Below the pieces are notes generated by a model. The model was not told the origin of the DNA and searched no databases. It saw only the letters and a program-made list of their open reading frames with translations. From positions 620,001 to 684,000 of the forward strand of contig JADJPQ010000004.1 of NCBI GenBank assembly GCA_016713175.1: a DNA stretch of 64,000 bases, in the 5' to 3' direction. This document shows, piece by piece, positions 1-8,113 of the stretch (positions are counted from its first letter, which is position 1; every line of letters starts with the position of its first letter). This DNA is from Planctomycetota bacterium (lineage in GTDB: Bacteria; Planctomycetota; UBA1135; UBA2386). A program made the translations under genes and the position numbers.

Positions 1-331
1 GGCCGAAGTTCTCGACGAAGCCCTCGCTCGTGCGCAGCGTGAACGCGCGCGCGAGCCGGCGGACGTCGAGCTGCTCGCCGGGTTGCAGGACTTCCTGCAC
101 CTCGCGGACGAGTCGTGCCACCCGGTCGCGCAGTTCGAGTGCCCGCGGCGATGGCACGAGCACGCGTCCGGCCTGCACGAGCAGCGGATCGCCGGTCGTC
201 GCGCGCAGCCGCGCCAGCGCCCGGCTCATCGCCGACGGGCTGAGCCGCAGCCGCCTGGCGGCCCGCGCCACGCTCTGCTCGACCAACAGCACGTCGAGCA
301 CGACGAGCAGGTTGAGGTCGGGGCCGGCCAT
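1..331 (-). CDS. LysR-type transcriptional regulator, N-terminal part (cut by window edge)
   Basis: Reading leftward from an ATG at 331, the first 110 codons encode a typical LysR winged helix-turn-helix. It opens MAGPDLNLL, followed by a helix-turn-helix with SVARAARRL and SPSAMSRALARLR, then the GDPLLVQAGR turn and the start of the linker/effector domain (FTLRTSEGF). The effector-binding domain lies outside the window. LysR proteins usually bind the intergenic region they share with a divergent target. Here that would be the MFS exporter starting at 432, with about 100 bp between the two starts, so local control of an efflux pump is the natural inference. The ligand cannot be inferred. Confidence 0.9.
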   Translation of the reverse strand, partial: MAGPDLNLLVVLDVLLVEQSVARAARRLRLSPSAMSRALARLRATTGDPLLVQAGRVLVPSPRALELRDRVARLVREVQEVLQPGEQLDVRRLARAFTLRTSEGFVENFG

Positions 332-368
332 GTGCTGGCAGCATAGGAACGGCAGGCATGGCGTCCAA

Positions 369-385
369 CGCACACGTGCCGTGCG
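369..385. promoter_or_regulatory. Candidate operator between LysR gene and MFS gene
   Basis: An inverted repeat CGCAC-N7-GTGCG lies in the 100-bp divergent spacer. LysR regulators bind short dyads in such spacers. The assignment rests only on position and symmetry; no -35/-10 boxes are convincing. Confidence 0.2.
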
Positions 386-431
386 TCCGGTGCGCCTTCC
401 GCCGCCGCGGTGGCGGCCTAGCTTGCCGGTG

Positions 432-1859
432 ATGAACGCGAAGCAACGAGGCGGTGTGGTGGACGGGGTGCGGGTGATCGCGGGACCGACCCCGGTCGCA
501 TGGGGCGTGGCGGGGCTCGCTGTGGCGATGCTGACGGCGTCGCTCGGCGCCAGCATCCAGAACGTCGCGTTGCCGAGCCTGGCGATTGCGTTCGGGGCAT
601 CGTTCGCGGCGGTGCAGTGGCTGGTGGTCGGCTATCTGCTGACGAGCACGGCGGTGATCGTCGCCGTCGGCCGTGCCGGCGATGTGTTCGGGATGCGGCG
701 GTTGCTGCTCGGCGCGCTCGCGCTGTTCCTCGCGGCCGCGGTGGCATGTGGTCTGGCGCCGTCGCTTCCCGTGCTGATCGCGGCGCGCGCGGTGCAGGGT
801 GTCGGCGCGGCGGGACTGACGGCGTTGACCGTCGCTCTGGCGCGGTCGGTGGCGACCCGGGATCGCACCGGGTCGGTGATGGGGCTGCTCGGTACGATGT
901 CCGCGCTCGGAACCGCGCTGGGCCCGGCCCTCGGCGGGGTCCTGCTGACGACGGGTGGTTGGCGCGCGGTGTTCCTCGCCGTCGTACCGCTCGCCGCGCT
1001 GGCGTTCGCGCTCGTCCATCGTCACCTGCCGCCCGCTGCCGTCGCTGCGCGCGAGGCCCGCGGCAGCTGGGCACCGGTCGGCACGACGCTGCTCGCCCTG
1101 ACGCTGACCGGGTTCGCGCTGGCGGTAACCGGTCGCGATGCCGGCTGGCGGCTCGTGGCCGGCATCGGCGCGGTCGCCGCCGCGATCGGCTTCGTCGCCA
1201 GCGAGGGCCGCACGTCCACGCCGCTGATTCCGTGGTCGCGATTGCGCCAGGGCGGGCTCCGCCCCGCGCTGGTCGGCAACGGCGTCGTGGCGATGGTGAT
1301 GATGGCGACGCTGGTCGTCGGGCCGTTCCACCTGGTGCATGCGCTCGGCATGGCGCCGGATCGCGCGGGCCTGGTGATGGCCATCGGGCCGGCGGTGTCG
1401 GCGCTGGTCGGCGTGCCTGCCGGACGCCTGGTCGACCGCCTCGGTGCGCCGCGCGTGGTGCGCGCCGGATGGCTCGGCGTTGCCGCCGGAACGGGCCTGC
1501 TCGCGGCGCTGGCTGGCCAGCCGAGCGTGCTCGGCTATGTGGCGCCGCTCGCTTTGGCGACCGGAGGCTATTCGCTGTTCGTGGCCGCGAACAACACCGC
1601 GGTGATGACGGCTGCCGACGCGGGCGGCCGCGGCGTGTTGGCAGGGTTGCTGAACCTCGCGCGCAACCTCGGCCTGCTGACCGGGGCCACCGTGCTGGGT
1701 TGGGGGTTCGCTGCGGCATGCGGCACGGACGACATCGCCCGGGCGTCGCCCGATGCGATCGCGGCGGCGATGCGGATCACGTTCCTTTCGGGGGCCGCGA
1801 TGGTCGCGGTGGTCGGCGTCCTGTCGTGGCGCGGCGGCGACAGCGAGGTGCGCGCGTGA
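432..1859 (+). CDS. MFS drug/solute exporter, DHA2 (EmrB/QacA)-like
   Basis: The 475-residue protein is hydrophobic throughout, with about 14 predicted membrane spans, the length and topology of the drug:H+ antiporter-2 branch. The N-terminal half carries the family pattern: SIQNVALPSLA in span 1, WLVVGYLLT in span 2, the GRAGDVFGMRRLL loop (motif A), ARAVQGVGAAG, and an antiporter-type motif C around LGPALGGVLL. The frame stays open upstream to 30, but the ATG at 432 gives the conventional short cytoplasmic N terminus. It is divergent from the LysR gene and probably its target. Substrate is unknown. Its TGA lies inside a GTGA overlap with the next, damaged reading frame. Confidence 0.88.
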   Translation: MNAKQRGGVVDGVRVIAGPTPVAWGVAGLAVAMLTASLGASIQNVALPSLAIAFGASFAAVQWLVVGYLLTSTAVIVAVGRAGDVFGMRRLLLGALALFLAAAVACGLAPSLPVLIAARAVQGVGAAGLTALTVALARSVATRDRTGSVMGLLGTMSALGTALGPALGGVLLTTGGWRAVFLAVVPLAALAFALVHRHLPPAAVAAREARGSWAPVGTTLLALTLTGFALAVTGRDAGWRLVAGIGAVAAAIGFVASEGRTSTPLIPWSRLRQGGLRPALVGNGVVAMVMMATLVVGPFHLVHALGMAPDRAGLVMAIGPAVSALVGVPAGRLVDRLGAPRVVRAGWLGVAAGTGLLAALAGQPSVLGYVAPLALATGGYSLFVAANNTAVMTAADAGGRGVLAGLLNLARNLGLLTGATVLGWGFAAACGTDDIARASPDAIAAAMRITFLSGAAMVAVVGVLSWRGGDSEVRA

Positions 1860-2396
1860 CGAACTTGCGGGCGCTGGCGGCGTGGTGCGCGCTCATGGCG
1901 GCGACCGCGGGGCGAGGGCTGGTCGTGCAAGCGCCGACGGTGCGCGGCGCGTTCCCTGCGCCGGCTGCCGGTTGGGGACCACCGGCGGGCGGTTGGCTCC
2001 AGCACTGCCGTTGGGCCGTCGACCTGTACGCCGACCCGGGCGGTGCCGACGGCGGCGGTCAGCAGCACGCGAACGCCTGCCGTTGCTTGGGTCGGCCTCG
2101 TTCATCTTGCGGTTGTGGGATGGGCCCCCGTCGCGTCCGGCCCTGTTGCTCCTTGCGCTCGATCGCCAGGACCAGGCCGTAGCCGGCACCTGCAACCTGT
2201 TCCTGGCTGGCAACATGGTGCCCCACGTGATCCTCACCGACGTGTTCGCGGTGCGACTTTCCATCAGGCGCTCCCCAACGTGATCGGCCTGCTCGGCCTG
2301 CGGGTCTTTGCGCAGTGGGCGCCGTTGGACCCGGTTGGACCGGTCCAGGGCGTGGCGACACTGAGCGACGCGCTTCAGTTCGTCCTCGGATCCTGA
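1856..2396 (+). pseudogene. Frame-disrupted gene overlapping the MFS 3' end
   Basis: A GTG at 1856 overlaps the MFS stop (GTGA) and opens a hydrophobic frame (RALAAWCALMAATAG). Coherent hydrophobic sequence then appears in different frames. One stretch containing AVAWVGLVHLAVVGWAPVA is in the frame of 2043. The stretch with CNLFLAGNMVPHVILTDVF is in another frame. The stretch LPNVIGLLGLRVFAQWAPL is back in the first, ending at a TGA at 2394-2396. This alternation suggests a small membrane protein broken by at least two indels, once coupled to the MFS gene. I do not recognise the family. Sequencing error is the alternative. The remaining 200 bp to 2600 hold nothing I can identify. Confidence 0.35.
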
Positions 2397-2600
2397 CGGG
2401 CTGCCTCGTGGACGGGATGTAGGCCGCCCGGGCGGCGCGTGATGGTGCACAGTGGCGGCAGACGGGCAACCGAAGGTCGGTGCCGCACCGTCGGATTGTC
2501 GGGACTACCGGACTACCCCAGGTCCGAGGTCGCAGTACCCCGAAGTTCAGGCTCTTGGCCCAGACTGGCGGCATGGCGAGGCGGCTCGCATTCCGGAGCC

Positions 2601-3560
2601 TCACTGCGTTCCGAGCACGACGCGTAGGGCGTTGCTCGTGAGGATTCCGGCCGCGTTCGCGGCTGGCTCCGTGACCCAGGCTTGCGCGATCACGCGAGTT
2701 CCCGCGATGCTGGCGACGCTCGGAACCAGCATCGAGAACTGGGCTGTGCTGGTGCCCGTCGAAGCGCATGGCAACATCAGACCGATCGCAACGTCGTGAT
2801 ACGCCCAGCACCCTGGCAGGCCGAATCCGTCGAGGGGCAGAGGCAGCATGAACGGGCCGACCAGGTCATCGCGCAGGCCAAGGCTCATCCACACGACTGG
2901 CGTGCCCGAGGGAACGTTCGTTACCGGCGCCGTGAACATTTGGCCGACGACAGGCGGGGTGAGCCCGGGACCAAGCGTCAGCGCCGGACCACCGCAACCG
3001 GTGCCGAAAGCAACTTGGGCAGCGGCGTAGCTACTGCGCCAAAGGTCGCCCCGATAGGTGGTGTCGAACCCGCCGAACAGCAGCACTCGCTGAGCAATTG
3101 GGTCGTATGTCAACGTGTGATGCCGCCGCGCTGAGGGTGCCGAAAGTGGCGACGCGACTTGCCACCCTGCGCCGCCGAGGATCCAGGTGTCGTCGCGGTT
3201 GCTTCCGTCGTAGTCCTCGTCGTTGAGGTTGTTGGGCTCACCCGGGCACCACGCCGCGTACACGAAGGCCTCTCCGCTCGTCCACCGCCACAGACCTTCG
3301 GTCACTTCGTCTGTCAAGCCGATCCAGGACCGCACCGGAAACGTCTGCACCAACCAGGCGTTCTCCCCCGCATTCCGAACGGTCGCCAAGTGTCCGCCAA
3401 CTCGCATGGCCTCGGCCTCGGCCTGATGCCACGTCATCGGTGTGGTCAGCGCATAGGTGTGGCCGTTGGCGGGGTTCTGGATCCAGGCGTACTGTGCCGG
3501 CAGGGCCGCAGCAGAGAGTATCGACACGTAGGCTGGTGAGAATCGCACTGGACCTTCCAC
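2601..3560 (-). CDS. Exported C-type-lectin-like / Kelch hybrid protein
   Basis: 319 residues. A short signal peptide ends at LPAQ (about 22). Residues 28-115 look like a C-type lectin-like domain: HTYALTTPMTWHQAEAEA, GGHLATVRNAGENAWL, SWIGLTDE, and the GEPNN motif at 107-111 that in lectins binds Ca2+ and sugar. The normal lectin ending (a WND-type motif and last cysteines) is missing. From about 119 the sequence turns into one Kelch unit (DDTWILGGAGW, PSARRHHTLTYD, RVLLFGG). Residues 185-319 form the C-terminal domain shared with other exported proteins here (GTGCGG start, Q-rich penultimate strand, SNALRVVLG end). It probably acts outside the cytoplasm as a binding protein. The abrupt lectin-to-Kelch join suggests recombination between two genes. 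Confidence 0.75.
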   Translation of the reverse strand: MEGPVRFSPAYVSILSAAALPAQYAWIQNPANGHTYALTTPMTWHQAEAEAMRVGGHLATVRNAGENAWLVQTFPVRSWIGLTDEVTEGLWRWTSGEAFVYAAWCPGEPNNLNDEDYDGSNRDDTWILGGAGWQVASPLSAPSARRHHTLTYDPIAQRVLLFGGFDTTYRGDLWRSSYAAAQVAFGTGCGGPALTLGPGLTPPVVGQMFTAPVTNVPSGTPVVWMSLGLRDDLVGPFMLPLPLDGFGLPGCWAYHDVAIGLMLPCASTGTSTAQFSMLVPSVASIAGTRVIAQAWVTEPAANAAGILTSNALRVVLGTQ

Positions 3561-3648
3561 CGAAAGGGGAGTGGGAGCTTCGTCTCTCAGTCACGGACCC
3601 GTCCGGAACTGACGCATCGATGCATCAGTATGTCTGTGGTCCAGTCTC

Positions 3649-4374
3649 TCACCGCACGCGGATCACCAGGCCGGCGGTCGCGGAGAACCCTTGCGGGCCG
3701 CTGTTGTCGAGCACGAAGGCCTGCGACGTGATCGAGATCCCGCTGGTGCCGGCCGGCACCAGCGCAGCGAACGAGGCGGCGCCCGCGCCGTCCAGCGGCA
3801 GGAAGAACGTGCCCCCGATTCCGGCCACCAGCAGGTTGCAGCCGAACAGCGGCAGGGACGTCGGTGACAGGCCGAAGCCGAGGATCGCCACCGAGCCGAC
3901 GGGACCGTTCGACAGCGCAAGGCTCAGCGTGCCGCCAGCCGGTGGGCAGGCATCCACGGCGCTGAGGACCGGCACGCCGCCAGAACCCGGGCATCCGCTG
4001 CCGTAGGTCCCATCGCAGCCGACCGTGACGCACGTGCTACGCACGCCGCCGTTGTTGCCGTGGTGCATGAACACGGAGCTGCCGGCACCGAAACCGGCCG
4101 TGAAGACGGTCAACGGCACGATGATGGTCACCATGGTGCCCGACGTGCAGAAGTGATTGGCGACATGGGTGAGAGACCCGGACTGCGCACACGCGGCGTC
4201 GCTGAACCGCATGTGGGCGCAGGTCGCGAAGTTCTTCGAGTAGACGACCCTGACGTCGTTGTTCGCGTCGATCGTCACGCTGTGCAGCGTGACCATGTCC
4301 TGCGCGATGGCCGGTGCACCGGTCGCGAGCATGACGAGAGCGAGGAGGGCCGCCGGCGGGTGATGGCGATGCAT
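3649..4374 (-). CDS. Exported protein with shared GxGCPGSG C-terminal domain
   Basis: 241 residues from the ATG at 4374, chosen because a clean signal peptide follows directly (AALLALVMLATGAPAIAQD). The frame is open for 27 more codons upstream, but these are Arg/Pro-rich and unlike a protein start. The N-terminal half (27-120) is Cys-containing and unrecognised, with four or more cysteines that could form disulphides. Residues 124-241 are the C-terminal domain recurring in this window: YGSGCPGSGGVPVL, a middle cysteine, a VPAGTSGISITSQAF strand, and a hydrophobic end LVIRVR. It follows the lectin/Kelch gene on the same strand after an 88-bp gap. Function unknown. Confidence 0.7.
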   Translation of the reverse strand: MHRHHPPAALLALVMLATGAPAIAQDMVTLHSVTIDANNDVRVVYSKNFATCAHMRFSDAACAQSGSLTHVANHFCTSGTMVTIIVPLTVFTAGFGAGSSVFMHHGNNGGVRSTCVTVGCDGTYGSGCPGSGGVPVLSAVDACPPAGGTLSLALSNGPVGSVAILGFGLSPTSLPLFGCNLLVAGIGGTFFLPLDGAGAASFAALVPAGTSGISITSQAFVLDNSGPQGFSATAGLVIRVR

Positions 4375-4555
4375 GGCTTCATGAAGCCAGGGTTCGGCAG
4401 GTCTGTCAACCAGGCTCAGGGGCCGACCAGGACAGCGAACCCGCCGTAGGGGCAAGCGGGACCACCCCGAGATCGGACAACCGGACCACCGCCCAGGTGA
4501 TGGGCGCCATCCTGCGTGGCATCAACGACCAACGACCAACGGAGGACCGCCCGGA

Positions 4556-4845
4556 GTGTGGAAATGCCAACGCCTGCAAGAGCTTGTTGGGCTGCACGGC
4601 CTGGAGACCAGCGCCCGGGAAGTCTGCCGACTGCTCGGCATGGGCCCGCACGACGGCGTGGCACTACCGCCAGGCCCTGGCGAAGGCGGGGTTGCTGATC
4701 GGCGACCCGAGCGACCTGCCAGCCGTCGAGGTGATCAAGGCAACGGCGAGGAGCACGGTGGCCAAGGTCACCGTCCAGCAGGAGCTGTCCACGGTCGAGC
4801 CGTGGCGGGCACACATCGAGCTTTCGTGGTCAGGCCCTGCTGGCG
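4556..4845 (+). pseudogene. Remnant of IS21-type transposase (IstA-like) N terminus
   Basis: Two frames together read like the first hundred residues of an IstA-like transposase. From a GTG at 4556: QRLQELVGLHGLETSAREVCRLLGMGP, a helix-turn-helix opening. After a shift near 4645, the next frame gives TAWHYRQALAKAGLLIG, DLPAVEVIKATA, and VTVQQELSTVEPWRAHI, the typical linker with its Gln-Gln/Ser-Thr-Val-Glu-Pro-Trp segment. No DDE catalytic domain, IstB partner gene or terminal inverted repeats remain, and the 3' end runs into the convergent subtilase gene. This is an old, dead insertion fragment. The family call is from remembered pattern only. Confidence 0.6.
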
Positions 4846-4865
4846 ACTACCTGCCTCGGACCGGA

Positions 4866-6974
4866 TCAGTAGAAACTGCTCGCCGTGTCGATCCGCAACC
4901 CGTAGTTGACCACCGAGTAGTCGGTCGTCAGTTCGACCGTGATCGTGTTGCCAGGAATGTAGACCCAGCCATCGGTCCGCCCGAACGCCGAGCCGGTGCC
5001 ATTGGTGATCGGGCTCCCGGACACCGAATACAGCACCGTCCCCGCGGCGTTCTTGATCCGGACGAAGTCATACCCCGACTCCGTCGCGATCCGGTTGAAG
5101 TGCACGCCGACCTGGCTCGCTCCGGCCTTGGTGAACGTGTAGGTGTAGGTCTGGTTGTTGGCGTAGTTGTGCGGCGTCTCGCGGATCCAGCTCTCGTTGT
5201 GCCAGGTCCCCGATGTGCCGACGGTCCAGCTCGCCCGGATCGTGCCCGAGGCCGCCGCATAGCCCTGGATCCGCACGTTCCACGTCGCCGCCGCCGGCGC
5301 CGGGAAGGTCACCGACTCGGCGCTGCCGCCGAGGTAGGGCGACTTGAACTCGGCGTCGTTGTGCGCGCCCTGATCGGTCGGCCACACGATCGCCAGCTTC
5401 TTGACGTAGAGATCCGCGTCGCCGGTGCCGGTGATCGTCACCGTGAAGTTGGTCGCGTTGGCCGGGATCGCGACCGTGTAGGCGAGGCCGGCGCCGGTCG
5501 CGACGGTGTAGTTGTAGGTCGTGCCGTTCGCCAGTGCGGTCGGCGTCGTGCCGCCACCGGCCTGCGTGATCGCTGCGGTCAGGTTGATCCGCCGCTTGCT
5601 GGTGTCGCCGGTGACGGTCGCGCCGGTGGTCTGGTAGAGACTGACCAGGCCGTTCTTGTTGCCGATGTAGGTCGCCCGCGCATGCAGGAACTGCGCGGTC
5701 AGGCCGGCCGCCGCCGGGCAGGCCGACGACGTGCCGCCGAGCGCGAACGTGCCGCCGCCGCAGCGCGCGCAGATGACCTGTTCGGACGGCGCGTAGATCG
5801 ACAGGAACGACGCGGTGTCGGAATAGCAGGTCCGTTCGTCGACCAGGCGCGTGGTGTCGCTGCAGTTGGCCGGCGGGAACGGCGAGTACGGCGCGCTGTT
5901 GGCATCCCAGGTCGCGCCGACGGAGATGCAGTTGGTGGACGCGGCCGGCGAGCCCATCGACGTGGTCCAGCCGTCGTTGCCCGACGCGGCAAAGCACAGG
6001 ATGCCGTTGCTCAACGCGGTGCCGCAGGCCGTGTGCAGCGTGCCGGACGTGACCGCCGAGTAGTAGCGACCGCCGCCGAGCGACATGCTGATGACCCGGA
6101 TCGGCGCGCCGCCGCCGGTGCCGTTCTTGTTGGTGACGCACCAGTTGATCGCGTTGGCGATCGTGCTGTCGTAGGCGTTGGGGAACACCACCAGCGTGTA
6201 GAGCGAGCAGCCGGGCGCGTAGCGGCGGACGATCGACGCGGTGCCGGTGCCGTGGTAGCAGTCGTTGAAGTTTTGCGAATGGATCGCGGCGCCGGGCGTG
6301 CTGTAGTTGTAGCCGCCCTTGACGATCGAGTTGGGCAGCGTCGTCGAGCCGCCGAGTTCGGGATGCAGCAGGTCGAAGTTGGTGTCGATGACCGCGACGC
6401 CGACGCCGGCGCCGGTGTGGCCTTGCGCGGCGGCGGTGGCGGAGCCGGTGACGGCGCGCCCTTCGTTGGTCAGCAGCTTGTTGAGGCTGTCCTTCCACAG
6501 CATCTTGGTCTCGGGCATGCCGGCGAGCGCAAGAATGGCGTCGCCGTGGGCGACTTCGGCGACCAGCATGTATTGGAGTTCGAGGGCACCGATCAGCTTG
6601 ATCGCGGTGCGCGCCTGCGGCGCCAGCAGGTCGAGCGCCTTGGCATACTCGGCCTGACGGTGGATCACACCGGCCTGCACGTCGGCAAGCTGGTCGCGCG
6701 CGGTGCTGGTCTCGAACGTCGGGTCCTTCGGACCGCGAACCAGCTCGATGACGATCCGCAGGTCACCGCGGGCGTGATCGCCCTCGCGGACGAACCCCGC
6801 GGTCGCGAGCTGCTGCATGTCGTCCCACAGCAGTGGGTCGATCTTTTCCGGCGGCGGCTGCTGTTGCCGCAGCGCCGCGGGGTCGGCGAGCTCCTGCGCC
6901 GACAGGGTCATGGGGAACGAACAGAACGCCACGCCGGCCGCAAGCAGGGTGCGGCCAAGCCACGACTTCGTCAT
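4866..6974 (-). CDS. Secreted subtilisin-like (S8) serine protease with PPC domain
   Basis: 702 residues with a signal peptide (cleavage near SAQE, 27). A prodomain-like region of about 150 residues is followed by the S8 catalytic domain. The triad is Asp197 (VAVIDTNFD), His241 (CYHGTGTAS) and Ser416 (GGTSSACPAAAG), with oxyanion Asn333 (AASGND). The His motif lacks the usual 'HGTHVAG' and reads HGTGTAS. Residues of roughly 475-590 form a PPC-type beta-sandwich (GTTYNYTV, GDADLYVKK, WNVRIQGYA). The last 110 residues form another beta domain (HNYANNQTYTYTF, GWVYIPGNTITVELTTD). Probably degrades extracellular protein. It ends beside the IS21 remnant. Confidence 0.9.
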   Translation of the reverse strand: MTKSWLGRTLLAAGVAFCSFPMTLSAQELADPAALRQQQPPPEKIDPLLWDDMQQLATAGFVREGDHARGDLRIVIELVRGPKDPTFETSTARDQLADVQAGVIHRQAEYAKALDLLAPQARTAIKLIGALELQYMLVAEVAHGDAILALAGMPETKMLWKDSLNKLLTNEGRAVTGSATAAAQGHTGAGVGVAVIDTNFDLLHPELGGSTTLPNSIVKGGYNYSTPGAAIHSQNFNDCYHGTGTASIVRRYAPGCSLYTLVVFPNAYDSTIANAINWCVTNKNGTGGGAPIRVISMSLGGGRYYSAVTSGTLHTACGTALSNGILCFAASGNDGWTTSMGSPAASTNCISVGATWDANSAPYSPFPPANCSDTTRLVDERTCYSDTASFLSIYAPSEQVICARCGGGTFALGGTSSACPAAAGLTAQFLHARATYIGNKNGLVSLYQTTGATVTGDTSKRRINLTAAITQAGGGTTPTALANGTTYNYTVATGAGLAYTVAIPANATNFTVTITGTGDADLYVKKLAIVWPTDQGAHNDAEFKSPYLGGSAESVTFPAPAAATWNVRIQGYAAASGTIRASWTVGTSGTWHNESWIRETPHNYANNQTYTYTFTKAGASQVGVHFNRIATESGYDFVRIKNAAGTVLYSVSGSPITNGTGSAFGRTDGWVYIPGNTITVELTTDYSVVNYGLRIDTASSFY

Positions 6975-7135
6975 GGATCGGACTCCTTAGGGGAGTGGGA
7001 ACGCAAGCCGGCGCCGGACGAGACGAGGGTGCATGGAAAAATCCCGTCGGCGTCGCTGTCGGTAGTTTGACGCCGGGATCGGCGGCGGCAACGGTGTCGT
7101 TCCGCGTTTGGCCGAGATCTGGCGCTCGGTGCCGA

Positions 7136-8047
7136 CTACTCGTGCCGCAGCGTCATCACCCAGCGCTGCCAGTCCGGTTGCCATCGGTCAACGTCGTCGA
7201 CCGCGAGGGCGCGGCGCAAGGCCGCGGCGCCGGTCGGGTCGGCCGCGCGCGTGCCGGCCATGTCCGCCCAGAATGTCCGCAGACGGCCCTGTTCCTGCAG
7301 CCACAGCAGCAGATAGCGCGCCATCGCGTAGTGCAGCCCGGAGCGGGGTCCATAGAACTCGTCTGACGTCGTCGCCACGAGTTCCGACAGCGGCGGGATC
7401 GTGCCGTCGGCGATCGCCTGCTGCAGGCCATCCAGCCGCCAGTTCACCAGTCCGTGGATGTGGCCGTCGTGTTCGTCGCACTGCTCGAACAGGGAGCCGA
7501 GCCCCTCGTTCAACCAGCTCGGACAGTCGCTGACGTTCGCCGCCACGTACGGATGCACGATCTCGTGCACCAGCGTGCCGCCGCCGGTGCTGATGTTCAT
7601 GATCAGCGCGCCGTGGTGTGCCGAGTACCAGCCGAACGGCGTCGTCGGTGCCTGGCCGAACAGTTCGCGCACGTGCTTCTCGTAGCTGCCGCGGTTGGCG
7701 AACAACCAGATGTCGAGGATCCGGTCGGGGTCGTCGGGGAAGAAGTCCTGGCGCAGCAGACGGACGGCCCAGCGCACCGTGCGTTCGGCCCAGCGGCGGA
7801 CGTCCCGTTCACCGCCGTCACCGATCACGACGAACGGCGGTTCGACGACGATCGCGAATGCGGCGCTCGGCAGCCGTGGTCGCAGCGCGGCGACGTGGGA
7901 TTCAAAGTCGGGGGCTGGTGGCCTGGGTGTGGCTTCGGATGCTGCCGCCGCGGTGGGGGCACCGGTGGTGACGACCGGACCGGGGGTCGGCTCCGGTTGG
8001 CAACAGGAGGCCAGCAGTGCGGCGCCGATCCAGTGTTGACTACGCAT
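7136..8047 (-). CDS. Lipoprotein metallopeptidase, HEXXH gluzincin type
   Basis: 303 residues from the ATG at 8047, which directly precedes a lipobox (GAALLASC, Cys15); a longer in-frame start at 8110 would bury this signal. A Pro/Ala-rich tether (16-46) leads to the catalytic domain. HEIVH at 161-165 is followed 16 residues later by WLNEG with Glu181, the HEXXH...E zinc site of the MA (gluzincin) clan. The surrounding pattern (LVHEIVHPYVAAN, CPSWLNEGLGSLFE) resembles planctomycete DUF1570-like peptidases. Probably anchored in a membrane facing the periplasm or surface. Encoded just downstream of another HEXXH enzyme on the same strand (66-bp gap). Substrate unknown. Confidence 0.8.
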   Translation of the reverse strand: MRSQHWIGAALLASCCQPEPTPGPVVTTGAPTAAAASEATPRPPAPDFESHVAALRPRLPSAAFAIVVEPPFVVIGDGGERDVRRWAERTVRWAVRLLRQDFFPDDPDRILDIWLFANRGSYEKHVRELFGQAPTTPFGWYSAHHGALIMNISTGGGTLVHEIVHPYVAANVSDCPSWLNEGLGSLFEQCDEHDGHIHGLVNWRLDGLQQAIADGTIPPLSELVATTSDEFYGPRSGLHYAMARYLLLWLQEQGRLRTFWADMAGTRAADPTGAAALRRALAVDDVDRWQPDWQRWVMTLRHE

Positions 8048-8113
8048 GTAGACAACGACGGCCGAGGCCCGTTCGTCCGGCAAGAACCCGGGGAATCGGC
8101 GGCGCCGCACCGG

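Noticed and set aside
4497..7070. An 857-codon frame that includes the transposase-like start
   Set aside because: Only its first 115 codons match IstA. The rest is antisense to the subtilase gene, so I kept just the remnant.
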